A DNA stretch of 64,000 nt from Microbacterium testaceum (GTDB lineage Bacteria; Actinomycetota; Actinomycetes; Actinomycetales; Microbacteriaceae): the NCBI RefSeq assembly GCF_029761935.1, contig NZ_CP121699.1:992001-1056000 (forward strand), in the 5' to 3' direction. Shown here in pieces: positions 47,929-57,149 of the stretch (positions are counted from its first letter, which is position 1; the number at the start of each line of letters is the position of its first letter). Made by a program: the position numbers and the translations under genes. Below the pieces are notes generated by a model. That model was not told the DNA's origin and made no database searches. It saw only the letters and a program-made list of their open reading frames with translations.

Positions 47929-49019
47929 GATCGCGATCCTACCGAGGCCAGCGCGTCGAGGAACGCGGTGGTCTCGTCGGCCGTGCCCGCGGTCACGCGC
48001 AGGTGGTGGGCGATGCCGACGTCGCGGATGAGGACGCCGCGGTCGTAGAGCGCCTTCCACGTCGCAGCCGGGTCTTCGACGCCCCCGAACAGCACGAAAT
48101 TGGTCCACGACTCGTGCGCCGTGTACCCCAGCGCCGACACCGTCGCCGAGATCCGGTCACGCTGAGCGACGATCTCGTCGACCATCGACAGCATCGTCTC
48201 GGCGTGGCTCAGCGCGGCGGTGGCGGCCGCCTGGGTGAGAGCGCTCAAGTGGTAGGGCAAGCGCACAAGACGCAGAGCGTCGACCAGCGCGGGATCGGCC
48301 GCGAGATAGCCGACGCGGGCACCGGCGAAGGCGAAGGCCTTGCTCATCGTGCGCGAGACGACCAGACGAGGGCGGTCGGGCAGCAGCGAGACGGCCGAGG
48401 GCTCGTCCCGCGGAGCGAACTCCTCGTAAGCCTCGTCGACGATCACGATTCCGTCCGTGGCGTCGTAGACCGCTTCGACGACATCGAGGCACAGCGGAGT
48501 GCCGGTGGGGTTGTTCGGGGCGCAGAGGAACACGATGTTGGGTCGCTGTTCGCGCACCTGCGCGGCCGCCGACTCGGGAGACAGCGAGAAGTCGTGCTCT
48601 CTCTCACCCGCGATCCAGCGGGCCCCCGTGGCCCGCGTGAGGATCGGGTACATCGAATACGTGGGCGCGAAGCCCATCGCCGTCCGGCCGGGACCGCCGA
48701 ACGCCTGCAGGATGTGCTGAAGGACCTCGTTCGAGCCGTTCGCCGCCCAGATCTGGTCGGGGTTGAGGCCGTGGCCGAGGTAGCCGGCGAAGGCCTCGCG
48801 CAGACCGGTGAACTCCCGGTCCGGGTAGCGGTTGACGTCGCGGAGCGCCCGGGCGACGGCATCCAGAATGTCGTCTGCGACCTCGGGCGGAACGGGATGC
48901 GTGTTCTCGTTCACGTTGAGTGCCACGGGCAGTGCTGCCTGGGGAGCTCCGTACGGGGTCATGCCCCGCAGATCGTCGCGAAGAGGAAGGTCGTCGAGGC
49001 GTACGGTCACCTCACCCAT
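47925..49019 (-). CDS. hisC: Histidinol-phosphate aminotransferase
   Basis: 364 residues from ATG 49019. PLP fold: [73 protein letters not shown], and Schiff-base Lys in [20 protein letters not shown]. The ATG overlaps a TACGAT box (49023-49018), so the true start may be GTG 49010 (fourth codon), seven bases past that box and leaderless. hisD, usually upstream, is absent here. Confidence 0.94.
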   Translation of the reverse strand: MGEVTVRLDDLPLRDDLRGMTPYGAPQAALPVALNVNENTHPVPPEVADDILDAVARALRDVNRYPDREFTGLREAFAGYLGHGLNPDQIWAANGSNEVLQHILQAFGGPGRTAMGFAPTYSMYPILTRATGARWIAGEREHDFSLSPESAAAQVREQRPNIVFLCAPNNPTGTPLCLDVVEAVYDATDGIVIVDEAYEEFAPRDEPSAVSLLPDRPRLVVSRTMSKAFAFAGARVGYLAADPALVDALRLVRLPYHLSALTQAAATAALSHAETMLSMVDEIVAQRDRISATVSALGYTAHESWTNFVLFGGVEDPAATWKALYDRGVLIRDVGIAHHLRVTAGTADETTAFLDALASVGSRS

Positions 49020-49065
49020 CGTAGGCGTCGAGGAAGGTCGAGGCGCGCGAGCGGGAGGTCTGCGC

Positions 49066-49416
49066 TCAGGCCGCGGGAGCGTACTCGGCGGGGATCGCGA
49101 TGCGCTGTCCCGCCGAGACCGAGCCGCCGGGCAGGGCGTTGAGACGCGTGATCTCGGCGACGACATCACGCGGGTCGGCGGACGGCGCGACGTCTTCGGC
49201 GATGGACCAGAGGGTCTCGCCGCTCATGACGGTGATCTCGGTGAACGAGCCGGCGGGAGCGCCCGCGTCGCCGGAGGCGAGTGCGGATCCGCCGCCGACG
49301 ATCGCCACGGCGAGTACGGCGACGATGGGGAGGGAGACGAGGAACGCCACGACGCGACGACCGCGCGCGGTGATGCGCAGGCGGGTGGACGGGGCGGTGA
49401 GGGCGATGCTGCTCAT
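49066..49416 (-). CDS. LysM protein, SOS cell-division-inhibitor-like (YneA/DivS type)
   Basis: 116 residues; AGGAGCACATC precedes ATG 49416. One membrane segment (VVAFLVSLPIVAVLAVAIVG, about 22-41) anchors an external LysM domain (TVMSGETLWSIAEDVAPSAD ... QRIAIPAEY). Divergent pairing with lexA and this layout match YneA of Bacillus and DivS of Corynebacterium, which block division during DNA damage. Promoter TTGACA-N18-TAGATT is overlaid with SOS-box-like words. Function by context and layout. Confidence 0.8.
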   Translation of the reverse strand: MSSIALTAPSTRLRITARGRRVVAFLVSLPIVAVLAVAIVGGGSALASGDAGAPAGSFTEITVMSGETLWSIAEDVAPSADPRDVVAEITRLNALPGGSVSAGQRIAIPAEYAPAA

Positions 49417-49439
49417 GATGTGCTCCTTGGTGGGGAGAG

Positions 49440-49479
49440 ATTCGCACCCCGCCCTCGGCCGGGGGGCGGTGGTGCGAAT
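49440..49479 (-). promoter_or_regulatory. 5' hairpin in the LysM gene leader
   Basis: ATTCGCACC (49440-49448) pairs with GGTGCGAAT (49471-49479), and CCGCCC (49449-49454) with GGGCGG (49464-49469), one bulge. The predicted transcript start near 49483 puts this stem at the very 5' end of the mRNA. Confidence 0.45.
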
Positions 49480-49519
49480 CTGTATTCCGAATCTATCTTC
49501 GAACCTGTTCGAGTGTCAA
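49475..49519 (-). promoter_or_regulatory. Promoter and LexA-box-like repeats of the LysM gene
   Basis: Minus-strand TTGACA (49519-49514), 18-base spacer, TAGATT (49495-49490). Overlapping it on the plus strand are CGAATCTGTATTCC (49475-49488), CGAATCTATCTTCG (49488-49501) and CGAACCTGTTCG (49500-49511), all resembling the SOS box CGAAC-N4-GTTCG with altered spacing or ends. Confidence 0.55.
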
Positions 49520-49673
49520 CACCTCGTGTATCGGAGACGAATCGAACGCGACACGCGCGAGGCTCCGTGTCATTCGGGTCGTCGACCGGATACGGTTTCG
49601 ACACGGAGACCTCATCACCAACCTCCGACATTCGAATTTCCGCCGTGATTTCCGCGGCGCGAGGGGAGCACAG

Positions 49674-50363
49674 ATGACCGACGCGACGACCGCCGCCGGA
49701 CGCGAGCGGACGCAGACCCGGCGGCGGAAGAATCTCAGCGACAAGCAGCTGGCGATCCTCGAAGTGATCCAGCGTTCGATCGCCCGGCACGGCTACCCGC
49801 CGAGCATGCGCGAGATCGGCGACGCGGTCGGACTCAAGTCGCTCTCGAGCGTCACGCATCAACTGAACCAGCTGGAGCTCAGCGGCTACCTGCGTCGCGA
49901 CCCGGGCAAGACGCGTGCGATGGAGGTCCTCATCGACCTGCCCGGCGCCGCCGCCGAGAACCCCGCCGACGCCGCCCCCGCCCTGGGCGACGCCGCTCTG
50001 GTGCCGCTGGTGGGTCGCATCGCTGCCGGAGTGCCGATCACCGCCGATCAGCAGGTGGAGGAGATCTTCCCCCTCCCCCGTCAGCTCGTGGGCAAGGGCG
50101 ACCTGTTCATGCTCAAAGTGTCGGGCGAGTCGATGATCGACGCGGCGATCTGCGACGGTGACTGGGTCGTCATCCGTTCTCAGGCGACCGCCGAGAACGG
50201 CGAGATCGTCGCCGCGATGCTCGACGGCGAGGCGACGGTGAAGACGTTCCGACGCCGTGACGGTCACACCTGGCTGCTCCCCCGCAACAGCGCGTTCGAG
50301 CCGATCCTCGGCGACGAGGCCGTCGTCCTCGGTCGCGTCGTCGCGGTGCTGCGCACCGTCTGA
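49674..50363 (+). CDS. lexA: SOS repressor LexA
   Basis: 229 residues; GGGGAG precedes ATG 49674. N-terminal winged helix with [20 protein letters not shown] and [20 protein letters not shown]. Self-cleavage site Ala-Gly in [20 protein letters not shown]; catalytic Ser in [20 protein letters not shown] and Lys in [12 protein letters not shown]. RecA filaments trigger its cleavage. TACGGT (49591-49596) is a possible -10. The upstream 257 bases are shared with the LysM gene. Confidence 0.97.
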   Translation: MTDATTAAGRERTQTRRRKNLSDKQLAILEVIQRSIARHGYPPSMREIGDAVGLKSLSSVTHQLNQLELSGYLRRDPGKTRAMEVLIDLPGAAAENPADAAPALGDAALVPLVGRIAAGVPITADQQVEEIFPLPRQLVGKGDLFMLKVSGESMIDAAICDGDWVVIRSQATAENGEIVAAMLDGEATVKTFRRRDGHTWLLPRNSAFEPILGDEAVVLGRVVAVLRTV

Positions 50364-50375
50364 CGCGCACGGCTC

Positions 50376-50412
50376 GAGGCCGGATGTCCACCGAGGGGTG
50401 GCATCCGGCCTC
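50376..50412 (+). terminator. Terminator of lexA
   Basis: GAGGCCGGATG (50376-50386) and its exact complement (50402-50412), with an inner CCAC/GTGG extension, followed by TTCCGTT. Confidence 0.75.
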
Positions 50413-50485
50413 TTCCGTTCCGTCGTAAAAGCCGCGACGACCGCGCACCCGGGCGGATGTCGGAGGCCCTGCCTAGGGTGGAGTC

Positions 50486-52384
50486 ATGGCTGACACCCTC
50501 CCCTACGGTTCCTGGCCCTCCCCGATCACGCCCGAGTCCGTCGCGCAGTCATCGCCGCGCGTCGACGGGGCCCGACTCGTGGGCGACGAGATCTGGTGGG
50601 GCGAATCCGTCCCGCACGAGGCGGGTCGCGTCGCGGTGAAGCGTCGCCGCACGGACGGCTCGGTCGAGACGGTGCTCCCTGCCCCCGCCAACGCCCGTTC
50701 GGCCGTCCATGAGTACGGCGGAAGCGCCTGGACGGCGTCCGACGACGGCGAGCTGTACTACGTCGAGAAGAGTGACCAGCGCGTGTACGCGCTCCGCCCG
50801 GGCGAGACCGCGCGCCCCCTCACTCCCGCCGACGACGCCGTCCGTCACGGCGGCCTGAGGTGGGAGCACGGCGTCCTCCTCGCCATCCGCGAGACCCACG
50901 GCTCCGCCCGCGTGCCCCTCCGCGCGATCGTGCGCATCCCGCTCGAGGGGCCGGTCGAGGTGCTCGCCGAGGGAAGCGACTTCCTGGCGCAGCCCGCCCT
51001 CTCCTCCGACGGCCGCCGCCTGGCGTGGGTCGCGTGGAACCACCCCGACATGCCCTGGGACGCCACGATCCTCCGCGTGGCCGACCTCGAGACGGGCTCC
51101 GTTCTCGACATCGCCGGCGGCGAGCACCGTGCGCCCCTGCAACCCGTCTGGATCGCCGACGACGAGCTGCTCTACGCCGACGACCCCGACGGTCGCTGGA
51201 ACCTCTTCCACCGGCCTCTCGGCGGAGACGCCCACCCCCTCGCCCCCGCCGACGCCGACACCGGCGGAGGTCTCTGGGTCCTCGGCACGCGGTGGTTCGG
51301 GGCCGCCGCCGACGGTCGCGTCATCGCGGTCCGCACGAACGGCTCCGACGAGGTCGTCGAGATCGCCCCGAGCGGCGTGCGCCCGGTCGACGTCCCCGTC
51401 GTCGCGGGAGCCGCGATCGACGACGTCCGCGGCACACGCGCCCTCGTCTCGGGGTCCGATGCGGGCGGACGCGCGGGCCTGTGGCTCGTCGACCTCGAAT
51501 CCGGCGCGGTCGAGCTCGTCACGGGCGGCGCCGGCTCGTGGGGAGACGAATGGATGCCGGCAGCCCGCGCCCTGTCCACCGACGGCCCGCACGGGCCGGT
51601 GCACGCCTTCGCGTACGCCCCCACCAACCCCGACGTCACCCCGGTCGCGGGCGAGCGCCCGCCCTACGTGGTCCTCGTGCACGGCGGACCGACCTCGCAC
51701 GTGGGTCCCGCCCCCTCCGCGAAGACCGCCTTCTTCACCAGTCGAGGCATCGGCGTGCTCGACGTCAACTACGGCGGGTCCACGGGATACGGCCGCGCCT
51801 ACCGCGATCGACTGAAGGGGCAGTGGGGTGTCGTCGACGTCGACGACGTCGCGGCCGCGGCATCCGCTCTGGCCGATGCGGGCCTGGCCGATCATGAACG
51901 CCTCGCCATCGCGGGGGGCTCGGCGGGCGGCTGGACCGTCCTGGCCGCGGTGACGCGTACCGACGTGTTCTCGGCGGGCATCTCGCGCTACGGCGTCGGA
52001 GACGCCCGCGCCCTCGCCGAGGACACCCATGACTTCGAGGCCCGCTACCTCGACGGACTCATCGGACCGCTCCCCGAGGCCGAGCCGGTGTACATCGAGC
52101 GCTCGCCCCTGGGCCGCCCCGATCTCTTCCGCGTGCCCCTGCTCATCCTCCAGGGCTCCGAGGACCGCGTGGTCCCGCCGTCGCAGGCCGAGGCGATCCG
52201 CGACGCCCTGGCCGCGCACGGCGTGCCCCACGCCTACGTGCTCTACGAGGGCGAGGGCCACGGGTTCCGACGGTCCGAGACGGTGATCGACTCACTCCAA
52301 CGTGAACTCGGCTTCCTCGGCGCGGTCTTCGGATTCGACACCCCCGGCATCCCTCCGCTCGCGCTCGAGGGCGAGAAGGGCTGA
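50486..52384 (+). CDS. S9 family serine peptidase (prolyl-oligopeptidase type)
   Basis: 632 residues. N-terminal beta-propeller (about 20-370) with repeated Asp/Gly turns such as LSSDGRRLAWVAWNHPDMPW; C-terminal alpha/beta-hydrolase with nucleophile in LAIAGGSAGGWTVLAAVTRT, Asp in ILQGSEDRVVPPSQAEAIRD and His in EGEGHGFRRSETVIDSL. No signal peptide, so cytoplasmic. Probably cleaves short peptides. TAGGGT (50474-50479) stands six bases before ATG 50486: leaderless. Confidence 0.93.
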   Translation: MADTLPYGSWPSPITPESVAQSSPRVDGARLVGDEIWWGESVPHEAGRVAVKRRRTDGSVETVLPAPANARSAVHEYGGSAWTASDDGELYYVEKSDQRVYALRPGETARPLTPADDAVRHGGLRWEHGVLLAIRETHGSARVPLRAIVRIPLEGPVEVLAEGSDFLAQPALSSDGRRLAWVAWNHPDMPWDATILRVADLETGSVLDIAGGEHRAPLQPVWIADDELLYADDPDGRWNLFHRPLGGDAHPLAPADADTGGGLWVLGTRWFGAAADGRVIAVRTNGSDEVVEIAPSGVRPVDVPVVAGAAIDDVRGTRALVSGSDAGGRAGLWLVDLESGAVELVTGGAGSWGDEWMPAARALSTDGPHGPVHAFAYAPTNPDVTPVAGERPPYVVLVHGGPTSHVGPAPSAKTAFFTSRGIGVLDVNYGGSTGYGRAYRDRLKGQWGVVDVDDVAAAASALADAGLADHERLAIAGGSAGGWTVLAAVTRTDVFSAGISRYGVGDARALAEDTHDFEARYLDGLIGPLPEAEPVYIERSPLGRPDLFRVPLLILQGSEDRVVPPSQAEAIRDALAAHGVPHAYVLYEGEGHGFRRSETVIDSLQRELGFLGAVFGFDTPGIPPLALEGEKG

Positions 52385-52393
52385 CCGCCAAAT

Positions 52394-52439
52394 CTCGTGA
52401 GGGCCCCACCGACCGGCAGGTCGACGGGGCCCTCACGAG
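52394..52439. terminator. Bidirectional terminator between peptidase gene and hflX
   Basis: CTCGTGAGGGCCCC (52394-52407) and its exact complement (52426-52439) form a 14-base-pair stem with an inner GACC/GGTC hairpin, between convergent stops. Confidence 0.8.
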
Positions 52440-52443
52440 GGTT

Positions 52444-53961
52444 TCAGGCTCCGAACGGTGCGAGCTCGGCCGCGAGACGAGCGCCCACGTGCGCGTGCAG
52501 GAACGTCCCGCTCTCGCGGTGCTCCTGCGCGACGATGAGCCCGCTCTCGTGCACGGCCGACACGAGGTCGCCGCGGTCGTACGGGACGACGGCCTGCACC
52601 TCGACGGCCGGCAGGGGCAGTGCGTCCTCGATCGCTGCACGCAGCTCGTCGATGCCCTCGCCCGTACGGGACGACACGAACTTCGCGTTGGGGGCGAGAC
52701 CCCGCAGTACGAGGCGGTCGTCTTCGCCGACGAGGTCGGCCTTGTTGAAGACGACGATCTCCTGACCGAAGTTCGCATCGACGTCGCCCATCACGTCGCG
52801 CACCGTCATGAGCTGCGCGGCCGGATCGGGGTGCGAGGCGTCGACGACGTGCAGGATGACGTCGGCGTCGCCGACCTCCTCGAGCGTCGACCGGAACGCC
52901 TCGACCAGCTGGTGCGGAAGGTTCCGCACGAAGCCGACGGTGTCGGTCAGCGTGTAGACGCGGCCGTCACTGGTCTCGGAGCGGCGGACCGTGGCATCCA
53001 GGGTCGCGAAGAGCGCGTTCTCGACGAGCACTCCCGCGCTCGTGAGGCGATTCAGCAGACTCGACTTGCCGGCGTTCGTGTACCCCGCGATCGCGACCGA
53101 GGGGATCGTGTGACGTTTGCGTTCGGCCCGCTTCGCCTCACGGGCGGGGGCGAAATCGCGCAGCTGCTTGCGCAACAGCGCCATCTTGGTGCGGATGCGA
53201 CGACGGTCGAGCTCGATCTTCGTCTCACCGGGACCGCGCGAGCCCATACCGGCACCGCCGGCACCGACCTGGCCACCGGCCTGACGCGACATCGAGTCAC
53301 CCCACCCGCGCAGACGCGGGAGGAGGTATTCGAGCTGCGCGAGTTCGACCTGCGCCTTGCCCTCGCGGCTCTTGGCGTGCTGGCTGAAGATGTCGAGGAT
53401 CACCGTGGTCCGGTCGATCACCTTGACCTTGACGACGTCCTCCAGCGCACGGCGCTGGCTGGGAGCGAGTTCAGTGTCGGCGATGACCGTGTCGGCGCCG
53501 ACGGCAGCGACGATGTCGCGCAGCTCGGCGGCCTTGCCGCGACCGACGTAGGTCGCGGGGTCGGGGTGCGGGCGCCGCTGCAGCACGCCGTCGAGCACGA
53601 CGGCACCGGCCGTCTCGGCAAGGGCCGACAGCTCGCGCAGCGAGTTCTCGGCATCCGCCTGCTCCCCCTGCGGGTGTACGCCGACGAGGACGACGTTCTC
53701 GAGGCGCAACTGTCTGTACTCGACCTCGGTGACGTCCTCGAGCTCGGTGGACAGGCCCGCGACGCGGCGCAGCGCCGCACGTTCTTCGCGGTCCCACTGA
53801 TCTCCGTCGGCGTCGCCGCCGTACGCGGTCGTGGCGTCCTGCAGAGCCTGTGCCGCACCGAAGACCCGGACCCCGCGGTGCGCTTCGGCGCGCGAGAGCA
53901 CGCGGTCCACCGGATCCACCGGAGACGCGTCCGTGCTCGGGGGTGTGGTCTGTTCGGTCAT
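52444..53961 (-). CDS. hflX: GTPase HflX
   Basis: 505 residues; AAGGAACAC precedes ATG 53961. N-terminal HflX domain: VVLDGVLQRRPHPDPATYVG and GRGKAAELRDIVAAVGADTV, then a Gly-rich SRGPGETKIELDRRRIR. G domain: VAIAGYTNAGKSSLLNRLTS (P-loop), LTDTVGFVRNLPHQLVEAFR, NKADL. HflX splits stalled ribosomes, for example after heat shock. A ~75-residue acidic tail precedes the first domain. Monocistronic. Confidence 0.96.
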   Translation of the reverse strand: MTEQTTPPSTDASPVDPVDRVLSRAEAHRGVRVFGAAQALQDATTAYGGDADGDQWDREERAALRRVAGLSTELEDVTEVEYRQLRLENVVLVGVHPQGEQADAENSLRELSALAETAGAVVLDGVLQRRPHPDPATYVGRGKAAELRDIVAAVGADTVIADTELAPSQRRALEDVVKVKVIDRTTVILDIFSQHAKSREGKAQVELAQLEYLLPRLRGWGDSMSRQAGGQVGAGGAGMGSRGPGETKIELDRRRIRTKMALLRKQLRDFAPAREAKRAERKRHTIPSVAIAGYTNAGKSSLLNRLTSAGVLVENALFATLDATVRRSETSDGRVYTLTDTVGFVRNLPHQLVEAFRSTLEEVGDADVILHVVDASHPDPAAQLMTVRDVMGDVDANFGQEIVVFNKADLVGEDDRLVLRGLAPNAKFVSSRTGEGIDELRAAIEDALPLPAVEVQAVVPYDRGDLVSAVHESGLIVAQEHRESGTFLHAHVGARLAAELAPFGA

Positions 53962-54047
53962 GTGTTCCTTCCGTCGCGGCAGTTTCCGCGTGTTCTGGCA
54001 CTGTATCCGGCCCAGCACCCAGGGGGCCGGTCCGATATCCTGACGTG

Positions 54048-54692
54048 ATGGGGAGCGAGCACTACTTCAGCGCGTCGCCGTCGAGTCCCGAGCAGCTCCG
54101 CCACCTTCGCGTGACGCTGGCCGGTCGCGAGCTCGAGGTGGTCACGGCCGGCGGCGTTTTCAGTCCCGACCACGTGGATGCCGGCACCTCGGTGCTGCTC
54201 GCGAACACCCCGCCCCCTCCCGCCGGTGGGAACTTCCTCGACCTGGGGTGCGGGTGGGGTCCGATCTCGCTGTCGCTGGCGCTCGCGTCACCGCACGCGA
54301 CCGTGTGGGCGGTCGACATCAACGAGCGTGCTCTCGATCTCGTGAGGCGGAACGCGGAGTCCCTCGGCCTCACCAACATCAACGCCGTGCGTCCGGAGGA
54401 TGTTCCCGAGGACGTGACCTTCCGCACCATCCGCTCGAACCCGCCCATCCGCGTCGGCAAGTCCGAGCTGCACGGCATGCTGCAGCACTGGATCCCCCGC
54501 CTGTCGGAACGCAGCGACGGGTGGTTCGTCGTCCAGCGCAACCTCGGTTCGGACTCGCTGCAGCGCTGGCTCGCCGCCACGTTCCCCGAGGGGTACAGCG
54601 TGCAGCGAGCGGCCACCGGTCGGGGGTTCCGCGTGCTGCGGGTCCGCAAGCACGGCTCGCCGCCGAGCGAGCTGATCGACGTCGTCCCCTGA
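54048..54692 (+). CDS. Class I methyltransferase, RsmC-like
   Basis: 214 residues. AdoMet site NFLDLGCGWGPISLSLALAS, acidic strand end VWAVDINERALDLVRRNAES, and the catalytic-loop motif RSNPPIRVGKSELHGMLQHW (NPPF/Y-type as in RsmC, which methylates a guanine in 16S rRNA). The target is not certain. TATCCT (54036-54041) stands six bases before ATG 54048: leaderless. The 159 bases after it contain nothing clear. Confidence 0.9.
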   Translation: MGSEHYFSASPSSPEQLRHLRVTLAGRELEVVTAGGVFSPDHVDAGTSVLLANTPPPPAGGNFLDLGCGWGPISLSLALASPHATVWAVDINERALDLVRRNAESLGLTNINAVRPEDVPEDVTFRTIRSNPPIRVGKSELHGMLQHWIPRLSERSDGWFVVQRNLGSDSLQRWLAATFPEGYSVQRAATGRGFRVLRVRKHGSPPSELIDVVP

Positions 54693-54851
54693 GACGCGCC
54701 CGGCACGGGGACTGCGGATGCCGGCATCGCGAGCTCGACGCGAGATCGCACGCTCGTGTGGGTGCTGATCGCGGTCCGGTGATGAGTGCCTACCCCGGTC
54801 CGCCGGCGGCAACCGACGGTCGGACCTCGCCGACCCCGCTGTGCGCCCTCG

Positions 54852-55706
54852 TCAGGCGAGTGCGACCTCGCCGGTGAACACCAGCGAGGCAGGGCCCGAC
54901 AGGTGGACCCGGCCATCGGCGACGCGCACGCCGAGCGTGCCGCCCGGGGTGTCGACGACCCACCAGTCCGGTGCGGCGGATCCCGCCCAGTGACGGACGG
55001 CCAGGGCCGCTGCCGCCACTCCGGTCCCGCAACTCAGCGTCTCGCCCACCCCGCGTTCGAACACGCGCAGGCGGATCGCACCGACGCCGTCGCGCACGAG
55101 CGGGTCGGCGGGGACGACGAACTCGACGTTCGCGCCGTGACGCGGCGACGGGTCGAGGACCGGCTGATAGGCGAGATCGAGACCCTCGAGTTCGGCGTCG
55201 GACGACAGCGCGACCACGACGTGCGGGTTGCCCACGTCGACGCCGACGCCGGGGCGTGCGACCGGCAGGCCCTTCGCGCGAACCAGCGTCTCGCCGGGCT
55301 CGATCGCGAATTGGCCCAGATCGACCTCGTAGCCGCGATCGCTGCGTGTCAGCGTCTTGATGCCCGCGCGCGTGCCGATGCGCAGTCCTCCCTCGAGCGA
55401 GGCGAGTCCGGTGTCGCTCAGGTAGCGCGCGAAGACCCGCGTTCCGTTGCCGCACATCTCGGCCTTCGAACCGTCGGCGTTGCGGTAGTCCATGAACCAC
55501 TCGGCCCCGGATGCCGCGGCATCCGCCCCCTCGTCGATGGCGCGCGAGCGCACCACGCGCAGTAGGCCGTCGGCGCCGATGCCGAAGTGACGGTCGCACA
55601 GGGCGGAGATCTGCGCGTCGGAGAGGTCGAGCTCGCCGTCGGGGTCGGCGATCACCACGAAGTCGTTGCCGGTTCCGTGGCCCTTGGTGAACGGGAGAGT
55701 CGCCAT
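54852..55706 (-). CDS. dapF: Diaminopimelate epimerase
   Basis: 284 residues. Two catalytic Cys: [20 protein letters not shown] and [21 protein letters not shown]-terminus [20 protein letters not shown] and GNPHVVVAL are conserved. Makes meso-diaminopimelate for lysine or cell wall. TAGACT (55718-55713) stands six bases before ATG 55706, leaderless. Confidence 0.97.
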   Translation of the reverse strand: MATLPFTKGHGTGNDFVVIADPDGELDLSDAQISALCDRHFGIGADGLLRVVRSRAIDEGADAAASGAEWFMDYRNADGSKAEMCGNGTRVFARYLSDTGLASLEGGLRIGTRAGIKTLTRSDRGYEVDLGQFAIEPGETLVRAKGLPVARPGVGVDVGNPHVVVALSSDAELEGLDLAYQPVLDPSPRHGANVEFVVPADPLVRDGVGAIRLRVFERGVGETLSCGTGVAAAALAVRHWAGSAAPDWWVVDTPGGTLGVRVADGRVHLSGPASLVFTGEVALA

Positions 55707-55773
55707 GCGTCGAGTCTACGGTCGGGTGGCAGCGAGACTCGCGTGCGAGTGCATCCGCGACTGACGACCCCGC

Positions 55774-56223
55774 TCAGGCCGAGGACGAAGGGCCCCCGGG
55801 CCCGTCGACGATGAGCCGACGGCCGGTCGCCCACGTGACGAAGGGCTCGTACCCGAGCTCGTCGTAGAAACCCCGAGCGCCGGTGTTGTCGGGACGCACC
55901 ATGAGCTGCACCTTGGGGCAGCCCATCGCCTCGAGCAGGCGTTCGGCCTCCGCCACCAGGCGACGCCCGATCCCCTGCCCGCGGTGCGAGGCGGCGGTCG
56001 CGAGGTAGTACAGCCAGCCGCGGTGGCCGTCGTAGCCCGCCATCACGCTGCCGACCACCCGCTCCCCCTGGACCGCGACGAGGAACAGCTCCGGCTGCAC
56101 GGTGAGCTTGCGCTGAATATCGGCGCGCGGGTCGTTCCACGGGCGCGTGAGGCCCGCCTCCTCCCAGAGGGCGACGACGGCGTCTTCGTCGTCGAGCGCG
56201 AAGGCGCGGATGTCGACCGTCAC
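55774..56223 (-). CDS. GNAT acetyltransferase (YpeA-like)
   Basis: 149 residues from GTG 56223: it forms GTGA with the miaA stop, and GGAGG lies seven bases upstream; an ATG at 56229 is too close to that site. [20 protein letters not shown] is the acetyl-CoA loop, and [16 protein letters not shown] the C-terminal motif. The beginning [20 protein letters not shown] and [15 protein letters not shown] are typical of the YpeA type. Substrate unknown. Co-translated with miaA. Confidence 0.9.
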   Translation of the reverse strand: MTVDIRAFALDDEDAVVALWEEAGLTRPWNDPRADIQRKLTVQPELFLVAVQGERVVGSVMAGYDGHRGWLYYLATAASHRGQGIGRRLVAEAERLLEAMGCPKVQLMVRPDNTGARGFYDELGYEPFVTWATGRRLIVDGPGGPSSSA

Positions 56224-57149
56224 GGGCATTCCTCCGATCGGGATGCCAGGATGCCGGCATCCACCGTCCGCGCGTCGACCCACTCGGCCTCGGCGTAGCG
56301 CCGGAACCACGACACCTGGCGGCGCGCGTAGCGGCGCGTGAGTGCCTGGGTCTCAGCGATCGCCTCGTCGCGGGTGACCTCTCCGCGGATCTGCTGCAAC
56401 GCCTGCGCGTACCCGATCGCGCGACCGGCGGTGACGCCGCGCTCGAGCCCGGCCGGGATCAGGGCCTCGACCTCGGCGACGAGACCGGCTGCCCACATCC
56501 CCTCCACGCGGGCGTCGAGGAGGGCGACGAGCTCGGCTCGCTCGATCGCGGTGGCGATGATCCGAGTCCGCGGATGCCAGAGCTCCGGCGCCTCGGGAAG
56601 AGCACCGCCGTGCGTCTCACCGCCCTGCGCCAAGACCTCGAGCGCGCGCACGACGCGACGCCCGTTGCGGGGATCGATGCGCTCAGCGGCATCCGGATCC
56701 TCTTCCCGCAGGCGCGCGTAGAGCGCACCCGGTCCGCGCTCGTCGAGCTCGCGCTCGAGCGCGGCGCGCAGAGCCTCGTCGCGCGGCGGGAAGCGGAAGT
56801 CCCACAGCACGCTCGAAACGTACAGCCCCGACCCGCCGACGAGGATCGCGTCGGCGCCGCGACCGTTGATCTCGCGGATCGCCGCGCGCGCGGCATCCTG
56901 ATACCAGGCCACCGCGGCCTCGTCGGTCACCGCGAGCGCGTCGAAGAGATGGTGCGGGATGCCGCGCCGCTCACCCTCGGGAAGCTTGGCCGTCCCGATG
57001 TCCATGCCGCGGTACAGCTGCATGGCGTCGGCGTTGACGATCTCGGCGGGCCGGCCCCGTGCGGACAAGGCTTCGGCGAGGTCGAGCGACAGACCCGTCT
57101 TGCCGGTGCCGGTGGCGCCGACGACGGCCCAGAGGGCCGGGCCGGTCAC
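56220..57149 (-). CDS. miaA: tRNA dimethylallyltransferase
   Basis: 309 residues from GTG 57149 (GTGA overlap with the miaB stop). P-loop [60 protein letters not shown], and [15 protein letters not shown] near the end. Adds the dimethylallyl group to A37 of tRNAs reading U-starting codons, the substrate for MiaB. Confidence 0.96.
   Translation of the reverse strand: MTGPALWAVVGATGTGKTGLSLDLAEALSARGRPAEIVNADAMQLYRGMDIGTAKLPEGERRGIPHHLFDALAVTDEAAVAWYQDAARAAIREINGRGADAILVGGSGLYVSSVLWDFRFPPRDEALRAALERELDERGPGALYARLREEDPDAAERIDPRNGRRVVRALEVLAQGGETHGGALPEAPELWHPRTRIIATAIERAELVALLDARVEGMWAAGLVAEVEALIPAGLERGVTAGRAIGYAQALQQIRGEVTRDEAIAETQALTRRYARRQVSWFRRYAEAEWVDARTVDAGILASRSEECP

Noticed and set aside
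49591..49640. A canonical LexA box right at the lexA promoter
   Set aside because: Half-sites such as TTTCGACAC and ATTCGAATT occur but none pairs with a partner at the proper distance.
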